Source: Pseudomonas anuradhapurensis (GTDB lineage Bacteria; Pseudomonadota; Gammaproteobacteria; Pseudomonadales; Pseudomonadaceae). From it: a stretch of DNA of 64,000 nt. Location of the stretch: NCBI RefSeq assembly GCF_014269225.2, contig NZ_CP077097.1, positions 750,001 to 814,000 of the forward strand, in the 5' to 3' direction. The position numbers and the translations under genes are program-made. Position 1 is the first letter of the stretch, and each line of letters begins with the position of its first letter. Shown here piece by piece: positions 25,889 through 33,929 of this stretch. Below the pieces are notes generated by a model that was not told the DNA's origin, ran no database searches, and saw only the letters and a program-made list of their open reading frames with translations.

Positions 25889-26290
25889 TTGGTTACTCAC
25901 TTTTCCTCCAATGGCCTCGATTCCGCCTGCGGGCGCAGCAGTCAGACCCTTGTCAGCACTGCCGTGACCGAGGACGTATCCTGCAAGTCTTGCCAGCGTT
26001 CGCTGAGCAAACCCGAGGCGGCCACTGCCGCCAAGAGCAAGAGCCCGTCGCTGGCGGAACTGCGCAAGACCGCCAAGGCGGCAGCAGAGCCGGCAGTTGC
26101 CGTAGCCGCGGCCAGCAAACCGGCCGCCAGGGTGGTCAGCGTGCCTGCTGCGCAGCCGGCCAAGGCGGCGCAACAACAACCGGCCCGTGCCGCTGGCTTC
26201 AGTGTCAAGGCAGCCTGGGCTGCGCGCCTGGCCGAGCAGGGCGACCGTTGCCGCTTGCCCCGCGGCAAGGCCAAGCAGCGTCACGTCTGA
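25889..26290 (+). CDS. Small protein with zinc-ribbon-like N-terminus and Ala/Lys-rich tail
   Basis: The product is about 133 residues. The N-terminus VTHFSSNGLDSACGRSS with a later SCKSCQRSL resembles a short zinc-binding knuckle (one His, three Cys). The middle is a low-complexity stretch rich in Ala, Lys and Pro, and the end is basic (RCRLPRGKAKQRHV). A TTG at 25889 with GGAG 10 nt upstream is preferred; an ATG at 25862 in the same frame is the alternative. The protein may bind nucleic acid, but no function is known to me. It lies alone before ettA. Confidence 0.6.
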   Translation: MVTHFSSNGLDSACGRSSQTLVSTAVTEDVSCKSCQRSLSKPEAATAAKSKSPSLAELRKTAKAAAEPAVAVAAASKPAARVVSVPAAQPAKAAQQQPARAAGFSVKAAWAARLAEQGDRCRLPRGKAKQRHV

Positions 26291-26520
26291 GCCCGCTTCG
26301 GCTGTTGTGCCGGCCCTTTCATGGGCGAGCCCGCGAAGAGGCCGGTACTGGCAACCATTTTCCCCTGGGGATCACCCCACCATCGGCCCCTCCTGTGCAA
26401 CGCTGCGCGTTGGCGTAGAATGGTCGACTTTGTTCAATGACACCCCGTAAGCACATCCCCCTGGCCAGCGTGCCGGGGCGATCGTCGATGTCTTTACCTA
26501 TCTGATTAGAGGGCTTGGTT

Positions 26521-28188
26521 TTGGCTCAATACGTCTACACCATGCATCGGCTGAGCAAAGTCGTGCCGCCGAAGCGGGAAATTCTCAAGAATATTTCCCT
26601 GTCGTTCTTCCCGGGCGCCAAGATTGGCGTGCTCGGCCTGAACGGCGCCGGTAAATCGACCCTGCTGCGGATCATGGCGGGCGTCGACAAGGAATTCGAC
26701 GGCGAAGCCCGTCCGATGCCCGACATCAACGTTGGCTACCTGCCGCAGGAACCGCAACTGGACCCGAACAAGTCGGTGCGTGAAGTGGTCGAGGAAGCGG
26801 TCAGCGTGATCAAGGACGCCCAGGCACGCCTGGACGAGGTCTACGCCGCCTATGCCGAACCCGATGCCGACTTCGACAAGCTGGCTGCCGAGCAGGCCAA
26901 GCTCGAGGCCATCCTGCAGGCCGCCGACGGCCACAACCTGGAGCGCCAGCTGGACGTTGCCGCCGACGCCCTGCGCCTGCCGGCCTGGGATGCGCGCATC
27001 GAGCACCTGTCCGGTGGTGAAAAGCGCCGTGTGGCCCTGTGCCGCCTGCTGCTGTCGGCCCCCGACATGCTGCTGCTGGACGAACCGACCAACCACCTGG
27101 ATGCCGACTCGGTGGCCTGGCTGGAGCGTTTCCTGCACGACTTCCCGGGCACCGTGGTAGCGATTACCCACGACCGTTACTTCCTCGACAACGTCGCCGG
27201 CTGGATCCTGGAACTGGACCGCGGCGCCGGCATCCCGTACGAAGGCAACTACTCGGGCTGGCTGGAAGCCAAGTCCGAGCGCCTGGCGCAGGAATCGAAG
27301 CAGCAGAGCGCCCATGAAAAGGCCATGAAAGAGGAACTGGAATGGGTGCGCAAAGGCGCCAAGGCCCGCCAGTCCAAGTCCAAGGCCCGTCTGCAGCGCT
27401 TCGAGGAAATGCAATCGCAGGAATTCCAGAAGCGCAGCGAAACCAACGAGATCTACATCCCGGCCGGTCCGCGCCTGGGTGACAAGGTGATCGAGTTCAA
27501 GAACGTCACCAAGGGCTACGGCGACCGCGTGCTGATCGACAACCTGTCGTTCGCCATGCCGAAAGGCGCCATCGTCGGCGTGATCGGTGGTAACGGTGCC
27601 GGTAAGTCGACCCTGTTCCGCATGCTGATGGGCAAGGAGCAGCCGGACTCGGGCAGCATCGAGATCGGTGAAACCGTGCAGCTGGCCTGCGTCGACCAGA
27701 GCCGTGAAGACCTGGACGGCAGCAAGACCGTGTTCCAGCAGATCTCCGACGGTTCCGACGTGATCCGCATCGGCAACTACGAGATCCCGTCGCGTACCTA
27801 TGTGGGCCGCTTCAACTTCAAGGGTGGCGACCAGCAGAAGTTCGTCAAGGACCTGTCCGGTGGTGAGCGTGGCCGCCTGCACCTGGCCCTGACCCTGAAG
27901 GAGGGCGGTAACGTCCTGCTGCTCGACGAACCGTCCAACGACCTCGACGTCGAAACCCTGCGTTCGCTGGAAGAAGCCCTGCTGGACTTCCCGGGCGCCG
28001 CGATCGTGATTTCCCACGACCGTTGGTTCCTGGACCGTGTGGCCACCCACATCCTGGCGTACGAAGACGACTCGAACGTGGTGTTCTTCGAAGGCAACTA
28101 CACCGAGTACGAAGCCGACCGCAAGAAGCGCCTGGGTGATGCCGCTGCCCAGCCGCACCGTGTACGGCACAAGAAGCTGGCCCAGTAA
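26521..28188 (+). CDS. ettA: Energy-dependent translational throttle protein EttA
   Basis: This 555-residue ABC-F protein has two ATP-binding domains and no membrane domain. Walker A motifs are GLNGAGKST (about 39-47) and GGNGAGKST (second half), with LSGGE signatures in both and the arm and linker regions between. It is close to E. coli EttA over its whole length. EttA binds the ribosomal E site and gates the first peptide bonds according to ATP/ADP. The start is taken as TTG at 26521 (reading MAQYVYTMHR), because AGAGGG lies 7 nt before it and the length then equals E. coli EttA; TTG at 26515 is the alternative. Confidence 0.93.
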   Translation: MAQYVYTMHRLSKVVPPKREILKNISLSFFPGAKIGVLGLNGAGKSTLLRIMAGVDKEFDGEARPMPDINVGYLPQEPQLDPNKSVREVVEEAVSVIKDAQARLDEVYAAYAEPDADFDKLAAEQAKLEAILQAADGHNLERQLDVAADALRLPAWDARIEHLSGGEKRRVALCRLLLSAPDMLLLDEPTNHLDADSVAWLERFLHDFPGTVVAITHDRYFLDNVAGWILELDRGAGIPYEGNYSGWLEAKSERLAQESKQQSAHEKAMKEELEWVRKGAKARQSKSKARLQRFEEMQSQEFQKRSETNEIYIPAGPRLGDKVIEFKNVTKGYGDRVLIDNLSFAMPKGAIVGVIGGNGAGKSTLFRMLMGKEQPDSGSIEIGETVQLACVDQSREDLDGSKTVFQQISDGSDVIRIGNYEIPSRTYVGRFNFKGGDQQKFVKDLSGGERGRLHLALTLKEGGNVLLLDEPSNDLDVETLRSLEEALLDFPGAAIVISHDRWFLDRVATHILAYEDDSNVVFFEGNYTEYEADRKKRLGDAAAQPHRVRHKKLAQ

Positions 28189-28210
28189 GCCGGTATTCAG
28201 ATGCACAATA

Positions 28211-28236
28211 ATGGGGCCTTGTCAGGCCCCATTTTT
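28211..28236 (+). terminator. Intrinsic terminator of ettA
   Basis: ATGGGGCCT and AGGCCCCAT form a 9-bp stem with a TGTC loop, followed by a T-run, 22 nt after the ettA stop codon. Confidence 0.92.
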
Positions 28237-28266
28237 GTGCCTGGCTGGAAACTGGAGTTGGCTTCA

Positions 28267-28348
28267 TTCGCGGGCATGCCCGCTCCCACAGCAGCCCTTG
28301 GAACCTCAGGTCTGTAATGGGCCTGTGGGAGCGGGCGAGCCCGCGAAG
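28267..28348. repeat. REP inverted pair (GTGGGAGCGGGC family)
   Basis: TTCGCGGGCATGCCCGCTCC at the left faces GGAGCGGGCGAGCCCGCGAA at the right, about 40 nt apart. It lies between the ettA terminator and the AT-rich promoter region of gdhA (about 28360-28490). Confidence 0.88.
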
Positions 28349-28492
28349 AAGCCGCCGCCGACATTTGGTTTTGTATACACTTATAGAAAACGCACCAAAT
28401 AATTTCAAAAAAACGACATTTCGCCCTGTTCCGGTGCGATGGCTTCTTGGTACATTCGGGAAAAAACCAATAAGTCCAATCCTCTTGGTGAG

Positions 28493-29842
28493 ATGTCTAC
28501 CATGATCGAATCCGTCGACAATTTCCTCGCGCGCCTGAAGCAACGCGACCCGGCCCAGCCCGAATTCCACCAGGCGGTGGAAGAAGTGCTGCGCAGCCTG
28601 TGGCCGTTCCTCGAAGCCAACCCACATTACCTGCAGGCCGGCATTCTGGAACGCATGGTCGAGCCGGAGCGCGCCGTGCTGTTCCGCGTGTCCTGGGTCG
28701 ATGACCAAGGCAAGGTGCAGGTCAACCGCGGCTACCGCATCCAGATGAGCAGCGCCATCGGCCCGTACAAGGGCGGCCTGCGCTTCCACCCGTCGGTCAA
28801 CCTCGGCGTACTCAAGTTCCTGGCTTTCGAACAGGTGTTCAAGAACTCCCTCACCTCGCTGCCCATGGGCGGCGGCAAAGGTGGCTCGGACTTCGACCCG
28901 AAAGGCAAGAGCGACGCCGAAGTGATGCGCTTCTGCCAGGCGTTCATGAGCGAGCTGTACCGCCACATCGGCGCCGACCTGGACGTGCCGGCCGGTGACA
29001 TTGGCGTAGGAGCCCGCGAAATCGGCTTCATGTTCGGCCAGTACAAGCGCCTGGCCAACCAGTTCACCTCGGTGCTGACCGGCAAGGGCATGACCTATGG
29101 CGGCAGCCTGATCCGCCCGGAAGCCACTGGCTACGGTTGCGTGTACTTCGCCGAGGAAATGCTCAAGCGCCAGGACAAGCGCATCGATGGTTGCCGCGTG
29201 GCGATTTCCGGCTCGGGCAACGTGGCCCAGTATGCGGCGCGCAAGGTCATGGACCTGGGCGGCAAGGTCATCTCGCTGTCCGACTCCGAAGGCACCCTGT
29301 ACGCCGAGGCCGGCCTGACCGACGCCCAGTGGGAAGCGGTCATGCAGCTGAAGAACGTCAAGCGTGGCCGCATCAGCGAACTGGCCGCCCAGTTCGGCCT
29401 GGAGTTCCGCCAGGGCCAGACCCCATGGAACCTGCCGTGCGACATCGCCTTGCCGTGCGCCACGCAGAACGAGCTGGACGTCGAAGACGCCCGCACCCTG
29501 CTGCGTAATGGCTGCATCTGCGTGGCAGAAGGCGCCAACATGCCGACCACCCTCGCGGCTGTGGATATCTTCCTGGACGCCGGCATTCTTTACGCGCCTG
29601 GCAAGGCCTCCAACGCCGGCGGCGTGGCTGTGTCGGGGCTGGAGATGTCGCAGAATGCCATGCGCTTGCTGTGGAGCGCCGGTGAGGTGGACAGCAAGCT
29701 GCACAACATCATGCAGTCGATTCACCATGCGTGCGTGCACTACGGTGAAGAGGCCGATGGCCGGATCAACTATGTGAAGGGTGCGAACATCGCCGGCTTC
29801 GTGAAAGTGGCGGATGCGATGCTGGCGCAAGGCGTGGTCTGA
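28493..29842 (+). CDS. gdhA: NADP-type glutamate dehydrogenase
   Basis: This 449-residue enzyme assimilates ammonium into 2-oxoglutarate. The substrate domain has GPYKGGLRFHPSVN near 82-95 and the catalytic lysine segment PMGGGKGGSDFDP near 122-134. The Rossmann domain has SGSGNVAQYA near 238-247. The start may be ATG 28493 (MSTMIES) or ATG 28502 (MIES); GGTGAG is better spaced for the second. P. putida gdhA is known to be repressed by NtrC under nitrogen limitation. The upstream region is AT-rich, but I could not fix an NtrC site. Confidence 0.93.
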   Translation: MSTMIESVDNFLARLKQRDPAQPEFHQAVEEVLRSLWPFLEANPHYLQAGILERMVEPERAVLFRVSWVDDQGKVQVNRGYRIQMSSAIGPYKGGLRFHPSVNLGVLKFLAFEQVFKNSLTSLPMGGGKGGSDFDPKGKSDAEVMRFCQAFMSELYRHIGADLDVPAGDIGVGAREIGFMFGQYKRLANQFTSVLTGKGMTYGGSLIRPEATGYGCVYFAEEMLKRQDKRIDGCRVAISGSGNVAQYAARKVMDLGGKVISLSDSEGTLYAEAGLTDAQWEAVMQLKNVKRGRISELAAQFGLEFRQGQTPWNLPCDIALPCATQNELDVEDARTLLRNGCICVAEGANMPTTLAAVDIFLDAGILYAPGKASNAGGVAVSGLEMSQNAMRLLWSAGEVDSKLHNIMQSIHHACVHYGEEADGRINYVKGANIAGFVKVADAMLAQGVV

Positions 29843-29854
29843 TTCGAGCGTGCC

Positions 29855-30242
29855 GGGGCCGCTTTGCGGCCCTTTCGCGACGCAAGTCCGCTCCTACAAG
29901 CGCCGCGGTCACCCAGGTTGTCGGGGTTTGCTGTAGAAGCGGCCTTGCGTCGCGATGGGCTGCAAAGCAGCCCCCTGGCTCCTACAAGCGCCGCGGTCAT
30001 CCAGGTTGTCGCGGTCTGCTGCAGGAGCGGCCTTGCGTCGCGATGGGCTGCAAAGCAGCCCCCTGGCTCCTACAAGCGCCGCGGTCATTCAGGTTGTCGG
30101 GGTTTGCTGTAGGAGCGGCCTTGCGTCGCGATGGGCTGCAAAGCAGCCCCCTGGCTCCTACAAGCGCCGCGGTCACCCAGGTTGTCGGGGTTTGCTGTAG
30201 GAGCGGCCTTGCGTCGCGATGGGCTGCAAAGCAGCCCCCTGG
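29855..30242. repeat. Tandem array of REP units, 88-bp period
   Basis: A partial unit at 29855-29930 is followed by four units beginning at 29931, 30019, 30107 and 30195. Each contains the GTAGGAGCGGCCTTGCGTCG core, a GGGCTGCAAAGCAGCCC hairpin and a reverse CTCCTACAAG end. The units differ by only a few substitutions. The last is cut off directly at the end of the Gre-like gene (stop at 30246), so the array fills the whole gap between gdhA and that gene. Confidence 0.95.
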
Positions 30243-30245
30243 CCT

Positions 30246-30743
30246 TCAATCCTCGCCCTCGATATCGACTACCTCGATCATCTGCTCTCCCGCCGGCCGT
30301 CGCCACAGCACTTCATCTCCAGGCCCGGCCCCGAGCAATGCCCGCCCCAGCGGCGAACCCCAGTTGATCAACCCGCGCCCCGCATCCGCCTCGTCCTCGC
30401 CCACCAGCCGCACCACATGCTCCTGGTCCTGGGCATCGACAAAGCGCACCCGGCTACCGATCTGCACCTTGCTCCGCGACGTCGCCGCCGCGACCACCTG
30501 GGCGCTCTGCAGCCGCGCGTTGAAATAGCGCAGGTCCCGCTCGGTATCGGCCAGGCGCTGCTTGTCGCCGCGCTCGCCTTGTGCCTGCAGCTCGTTGCGC
30601 AGGGCATTCAGCTCGGCCACGCGGTCTTGCAGCTGGCGCAGGCCACTGGCGGTCACGTAGTTGGGTTGTTCGCTGACCCGCCGCTCGACCGGCTGGTCGG
30701 CCTGGGCGGCGGCCTGGTCTTCGTTGACGAATGCTCGGCTCAT
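30246..30743 (-). CDS. GreA/GreB-family transcription factor with shortened coiled coil
   Basis: This 165-residue protein has an extended N-terminus (1-28), a coiled coil (about 30-85), and the Gre FKBP-like C-terminal domain with LINWGSPLGRALLGAGPGDEVLW near 124-146. The coiled coil is roughly two heptads shorter than in GreA, and the acidic pair of the GreA tip (GD-L-K-E) is not kept (GDKQR here). It probably binds the RNA polymerase secondary channel but may not stimulate transcript cleavage. The start at 30743 has AAGGAGG upstream. Confidence 0.78.
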   Translation of the reverse strand: MSRAFVNEDQAAAQADQPVERRVSEQPNYVTASGLRQLQDRVAELNALRNELQAQGERGDKQRLADTERDLRYFNARLQSAQVVAAATSRSKVQIGSRVRFVDAQDQEHVVRLVGEDEADAGRGLINWGSPLGRALLGAGPGDEVLWRRPAGEQMIEVVDIEGED

Positions 30744-30809
30744 GGATACCTCCTTGTGCAGGAGACCATCATGGCTGGCTGCCGGTTTCAAGGAATGTCC
30801 GATTGCGAC

Positions 30810-31166
30810 TCAGTCGTGCCGATAAGCCTTGGCAGCGCCGCGATCCTTTTCCTGTTGCCATTCGCGTTCACGCTCGTCCCAGAAACGCTCGTGGTACTGG
30901 CGCTGTTCTTCACTGTTCTGCATGGCCTGGCACTGGCGGAAGCCGTCGTCCCAGCCCGATTCGTACTGCCGGTCGTGCAGGTAGCGCGGTACATCCTTGC
31001 GGAAGTCGCCGACCATCAGCCCGGCCGCCTGGCGGCCACTGCTGCAGCCATCTTCATAGCCGTCGGCGAATGCGGGGGGATAACCCCGGTCGACCAGCTG
31101 TTCGTGGGTCGTTTCGCAACCCGCCAGCAACAAGGCAATGCACAAGCCCGACCAATACCGCGACAT
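30810..31166 (-). CDS. Small outer-membrane-type lipoprotein
   Basis: This 118-residue protein has a lipobox (ALLLAGC) with the lipidated Cys at about 17. The mature part is hydrophilic, with conserved-looking YEDGCSSGRQAAG and YESGWDDGFRQCQA repeats that each pair Gly-Cys and Tyr/Trp residues. The tail is highly charged (ERFWDEREREWQQEKDRG). I recognise no function. The ATG at 31166 is preferred; a GTG two codons upstream is possible. It is followed on the same strand by the Gre-like gene, 66 nt away. Confidence 0.75.
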   Translation of the reverse strand: MSRYWSGLCIALLLAGCETTHEQLVDRGYPPAFADGYEDGCSSGRQAAGLMVGDFRKDVPRYLHDRQYESGWDDGFRQCQAMQNSEEQRQYHERFWDEREREWQQEKDRGAAKAYRHD

Positions 31167-31260
31167 GACCACCTGGACCTTCGGAGAGATACCGGAAAGT
31201 CTAGGTGGCGATTTGTCGGGGAGCTGTCAAAACAGTGTCAAAGAGTCGGTTGGTTCACAC

Positions 31261-33114
31261 TCAGTAGTGGTACCACTTCAGTTCCAGCATCACCTCGTTC
31301 TGCGCCGTTGCCAGGTGGCTGAACTCGCGCGAGGCGCTCAGGCGCAGCCCCAGGTTCTGGCTGATTTCCCACTGCTGGTTCAGGCTCACGCTGCGTCGCA
31401 CTTCGCCATTGGTGAAGTAATCCCCCTTGGCCTCGAGCGTCATGTTGCCCAGCCCGTTGCGCCACAGCAGCCCGCTGTTGAACCCCGCCGCCGGGGCGAT
31501 GAACTGGGCAAAGTCGTTGTGGTGCTCGACTCGCAGCGTGCCCAGGGCAAAGCCCAGCAGCCCGTCCGCCAGCTGCCAGGTGCCACCGGCTCCACCATTC
31601 ACATGGCTCACCAGCACTTCGTCATCATGCTTGCCCGGTACCCGTTCCAGCCCGCCGGCCACCTGCCACGACCACGGCTGCAGCAACTCGTTGCGCGGGG
31701 TCAGCGAGCGGATGGTGGCCAGGTCCAGGCGCTGTACCTGCCAGTCGTTGCCTTCGTACTGGCGCACCTTCAATTGCAGGATCTCGATCTGCGCCCCCAG
31801 CGGAAAGCCATAAGCGTTGTCATTCAGGTCGTGGTAGGCCATGCGCAGGCCGTATTCGGCATAGGCGCGGTCTTCGCGCGTGCCCACGCCCAGCTGCCAG
31901 GTGCGCGAGTCGTGGCCGTCCTCGGGCAGGCCCGGGCGCTCGATCTGCAGGGGCGGTGGCGGGTTGCTGTTGATCGCCCGCAGCAGTTCGAAACTGCGCT
32001 TGGCCTGCCCAGGGTCGCGCTCCTGGCCATTGGCGCGGTAACGCTCCAGGCGGTACGCGGCATCCTGCACCAGCGCCTGGCGCTGGGGGGGCAGGGCCTT
32101 GAATTCGCGGCTCTGTAGTTGCGCGGTGTCGGCGCTTACCGCCAGCACCTGGCGTTTTTCGTCGTGATCGAGTGGCTCGGCCCGGGCCAGCAGTTCACGT
32201 TCGCGAGAGGGGCGGTACGTCTCGCTGGCGACCAGGCCGGACTGTTTCACGGCCTTCACCGTGTCGGTGGGGATGGCGGTCAGCGGGAACTGTGAGGTCA
32301 GGTCCAGGCTCGGCCGGGCTACCTGCAGCAACTCCAGCAGGCGATACGAGCAGTTTTCGTCGAAGAAGAAGTAGTCGAACTGGATCTGCTTCAGCTCCCA
32401 CACATGCTCGACCATGCGCCCGGTCTCTGCTGGCGTCAGGTCCAGCTGGTATTCCCACAGGTCGCGGTTTTCCAGGCTGCGGTACTCGGAGAGTTTTTCC
32501 TGGTAGGGCATCAGCGCGAACAGCCCCGGGTAGCCGCCCATCAGGCCTTTCCAGGCATACAGGATGCTGTTGTCGCTGCCTTCGATATAGGCGCCGAAGT
32601 TGATCGCGTAGCTCAGCAGCGTGGTGTCGTCGCTGCGGGTTTTCGACTGGTCGATGCGCAGCAAGGTATGGCCGAACATCGAAGACGGGCTGTTCAGGTA
32701 CGCCGCCGGAAAGATCAGCGCCGCGCTGTGCGGGTCGATCGACTGGTACCAGGTGGTGAATTCCTGGCAGGCCGGCTGTGGCAAGCCTTGCAGGTCGAGC
32801 TGTTCGCGCAGCCAGCGGGTACGCGCCGGGAACCGGCACTGGGCGTGCTGGTCGCCGAGGCTGGCCGGGGCGTACAGCGCTTCGACGGTGGCTTGCAGCT
32901 CCTGGTCGGGGTGGTGCGCGCCGTCCTCGGCGAGGAAGAATGCGTCATCGTCCACATAGCTGCGCCAGCCACCGAGCTTGGCGGTTTCGTAGTGGCCCAG
33001 GGCAGTCCAGTAGGGGGTGTTGGCCAGTTGCTGGAGACGGCCTTGGTCCAGCAACGGTGCGGCATGTACAGGGGCGCAGGCACACAGCGCCAGGGAAACG
33101 AGGCGTTTGAGCAT
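31261..33114 (-). CDS. DUF4105 envelope protein with beta-rich C-terminus
   Basis: This 617-residue exported protein has a signal peptide (about 1-18, ending VHAA). The DUF4105 region (about 110-280) contains FPAAYLNSPSSMFGHTLLRI and the FFFDENCSYRLLELL motif with a conserved Asn-Cys pair. The C-terminal 200 residues alternate polar and hydrophobic residues and end in aromatic KWYHY, as in outer-membrane beta-barrels. It is probably an outer-membrane or periplasmic protein of unknown role. The ATG at 33114 starts the signal peptide. Confidence 0.8.
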   Translation of the reverse strand: MLKRLVSLALCACAPVHAAPLLDQGRLQQLANTPYWTALGHYETAKLGGWRSYVDDDAFFLAEDGAHHPDQELQATVEALYAPASLGDQHAQCRFPARTRWLREQLDLQGLPQPACQEFTTWYQSIDPHSAALIFPAAYLNSPSSMFGHTLLRIDQSKTRSDDTTLLSYAINFGAYIEGSDNSILYAWKGLMGGYPGLFALMPYQEKLSEYRSLENRDLWEYQLDLTPAETGRMVEHVWELKQIQFDYFFFDENCSYRLLELLQVARPSLDLTSQFPLTAIPTDTVKAVKQSGLVASETYRPSRERELLARAEPLDHDEKRQVLAVSADTAQLQSREFKALPPQRQALVQDAAYRLERYRANGQERDPGQAKRSFELLRAINSNPPPPLQIERPGLPEDGHDSRTWQLGVGTREDRAYAEYGLRMAYHDLNDNAYGFPLGAQIEILQLKVRQYEGNDWQVQRLDLATIRSLTPRNELLQPWSWQVAGGLERVPGKHDDEVLVSHVNGGAGGTWQLADGLLGFALGTLRVEHHNDFAQFIAPAAGFNSGLLWRNGLGNMTLEAKGDYFTNGEVRRSVSLNQQWEISQNLGLRLSASREFSHLATAQNEVMLELKWYHY

Positions 33115-33142
33115 GTCGGGCAACTACTTCTCAACGATGCCG

Positions 33143-33177
33143 AAAAAAGGCGAAACCCGCCCCGTAGCCGGGGCGGG
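33143..33177 (-). terminator. Intrinsic terminator of the DUF3015 gene
   Basis: On the reverse strand CCCGCCCC, a 6-nt loop and GGGGCGGG are followed by TTTCGCCTTTTTT. It lies 12 nt past the stop and before the DUF4105 start, so the two genes are separate units. Confidence 0.88.
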
Positions 33178-33188
33178 GGCAGCTGCGC

Positions 33189-33677
33189 TTAGGCCTCGGT
33201 AGCGTATTTGGCCAGGCGTGGATCGTTCTTCAGAACGGCCAGGGTGTTGCTGTGGACCGTTTCGGCAGTGACGTCGGCACTGCTGAAGATCTGGTTGAAG
33301 TGCTGGTGGGTGACTGCTGCGAAGTAGCCGCGGTCTTCCGGCGCTACGCCGAGTACCACGGCATAGGTGGTCAGTGCTTCGCCCTGGCCCAGGGCCATGT
33401 CTTCGGACAGCTCGTTCATCATGCCGTTCATGGCGAACCAGGACTTGCCGCCGTAGGTCAGCGAAGCCTTGGTCGAGCAACCGTTGGTGCCGGACGTCAT
33501 GCCGAAGGTAGCGTTACCGGAGGTGCCGTTGGTGGTAGAAGCCAGGAAGTGTGCCGGAGTGCCGCGCTGGCCTTCGAACAGCATGTTGCCCCAGCCGCAG
33601 TTCGGGCCACCTGGCGCTTCGGCCATGGCGTTGAGAGAAACTACGGTGAACAGAGTACCCAGAAGAATCCGTTTCAT
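33189..33677 (-). CDS. DUF3015 secreted protein
   Basis: This 162-residue protein has a signal peptide (about 1-19, ending NAMA). The mature DUF3015 domain opens with GGPNCGWGNMLFEGQRGTP and includes the second Cys in GTNGCSTKASLTYG, probably a disulfide with the first. The NEL/ALGQGEAL and HQHFNQIF stretches are typical of the family. It is periplasmic and of unknown role. It has its own terminator downstream. Confidence 0.85.
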   Translation of the reverse strand: MKRILLGTLFTVVSLNAMAEAPGGPNCGWGNMLFEGQRGTPAHFLASTTNGTSGNATFGMTSGTNGCSTKASLTYGGKSWFAMNGMMNELSEDMALGQGEALTTYAVVLGVAPEDRGYFAAVTHQHFNQIFSSADVTAETVHSNTLAVLKNDPRLAKYATEA

Positions 33678-33929
33678 AGCATTTGTTCTCTATTTGACTT
33701 AACCAAGGGTCAGGGTTTCTGGCAACTCGGTTGCCAGGTCGGGAAAGCTTTTCACCCACCCGCGCAGCTTGGAGTTTAGGCACGATCTAAAGGTTGCGTT
33801 GCTGATTGCGAAAAATTTGCTCTCAGATGACCCGCTGCGGCTGGAGATAAAGTCCCGCGGAGCCTTGCAAGGCGCGCGCGGGCAGCGCCAGAATGCTGCG
33901 TATCTGCCCCGCCGAAGTAAGGAAACCCA

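Noticed and set aside
26506..28206. A 566-codon open frame antisense to ettA
   Set aside because: EttA matches its family along its whole length on the forward strand; the reverse frame is low-complexity and shares no motif with known proteins.
29855..30242. Reading the 88-bp array as a CRISPR
   Set aside because: Repeats and intervening sequence are both conserved between units, each unit has a palindromic REP core, and no cas genes are present.
29955..30528. Several short frames with a repeated amino-acid pattern
   Set aside because: They are translations of the 88-bp REP array, and their repeats come from the DNA repeat, not from a protein.
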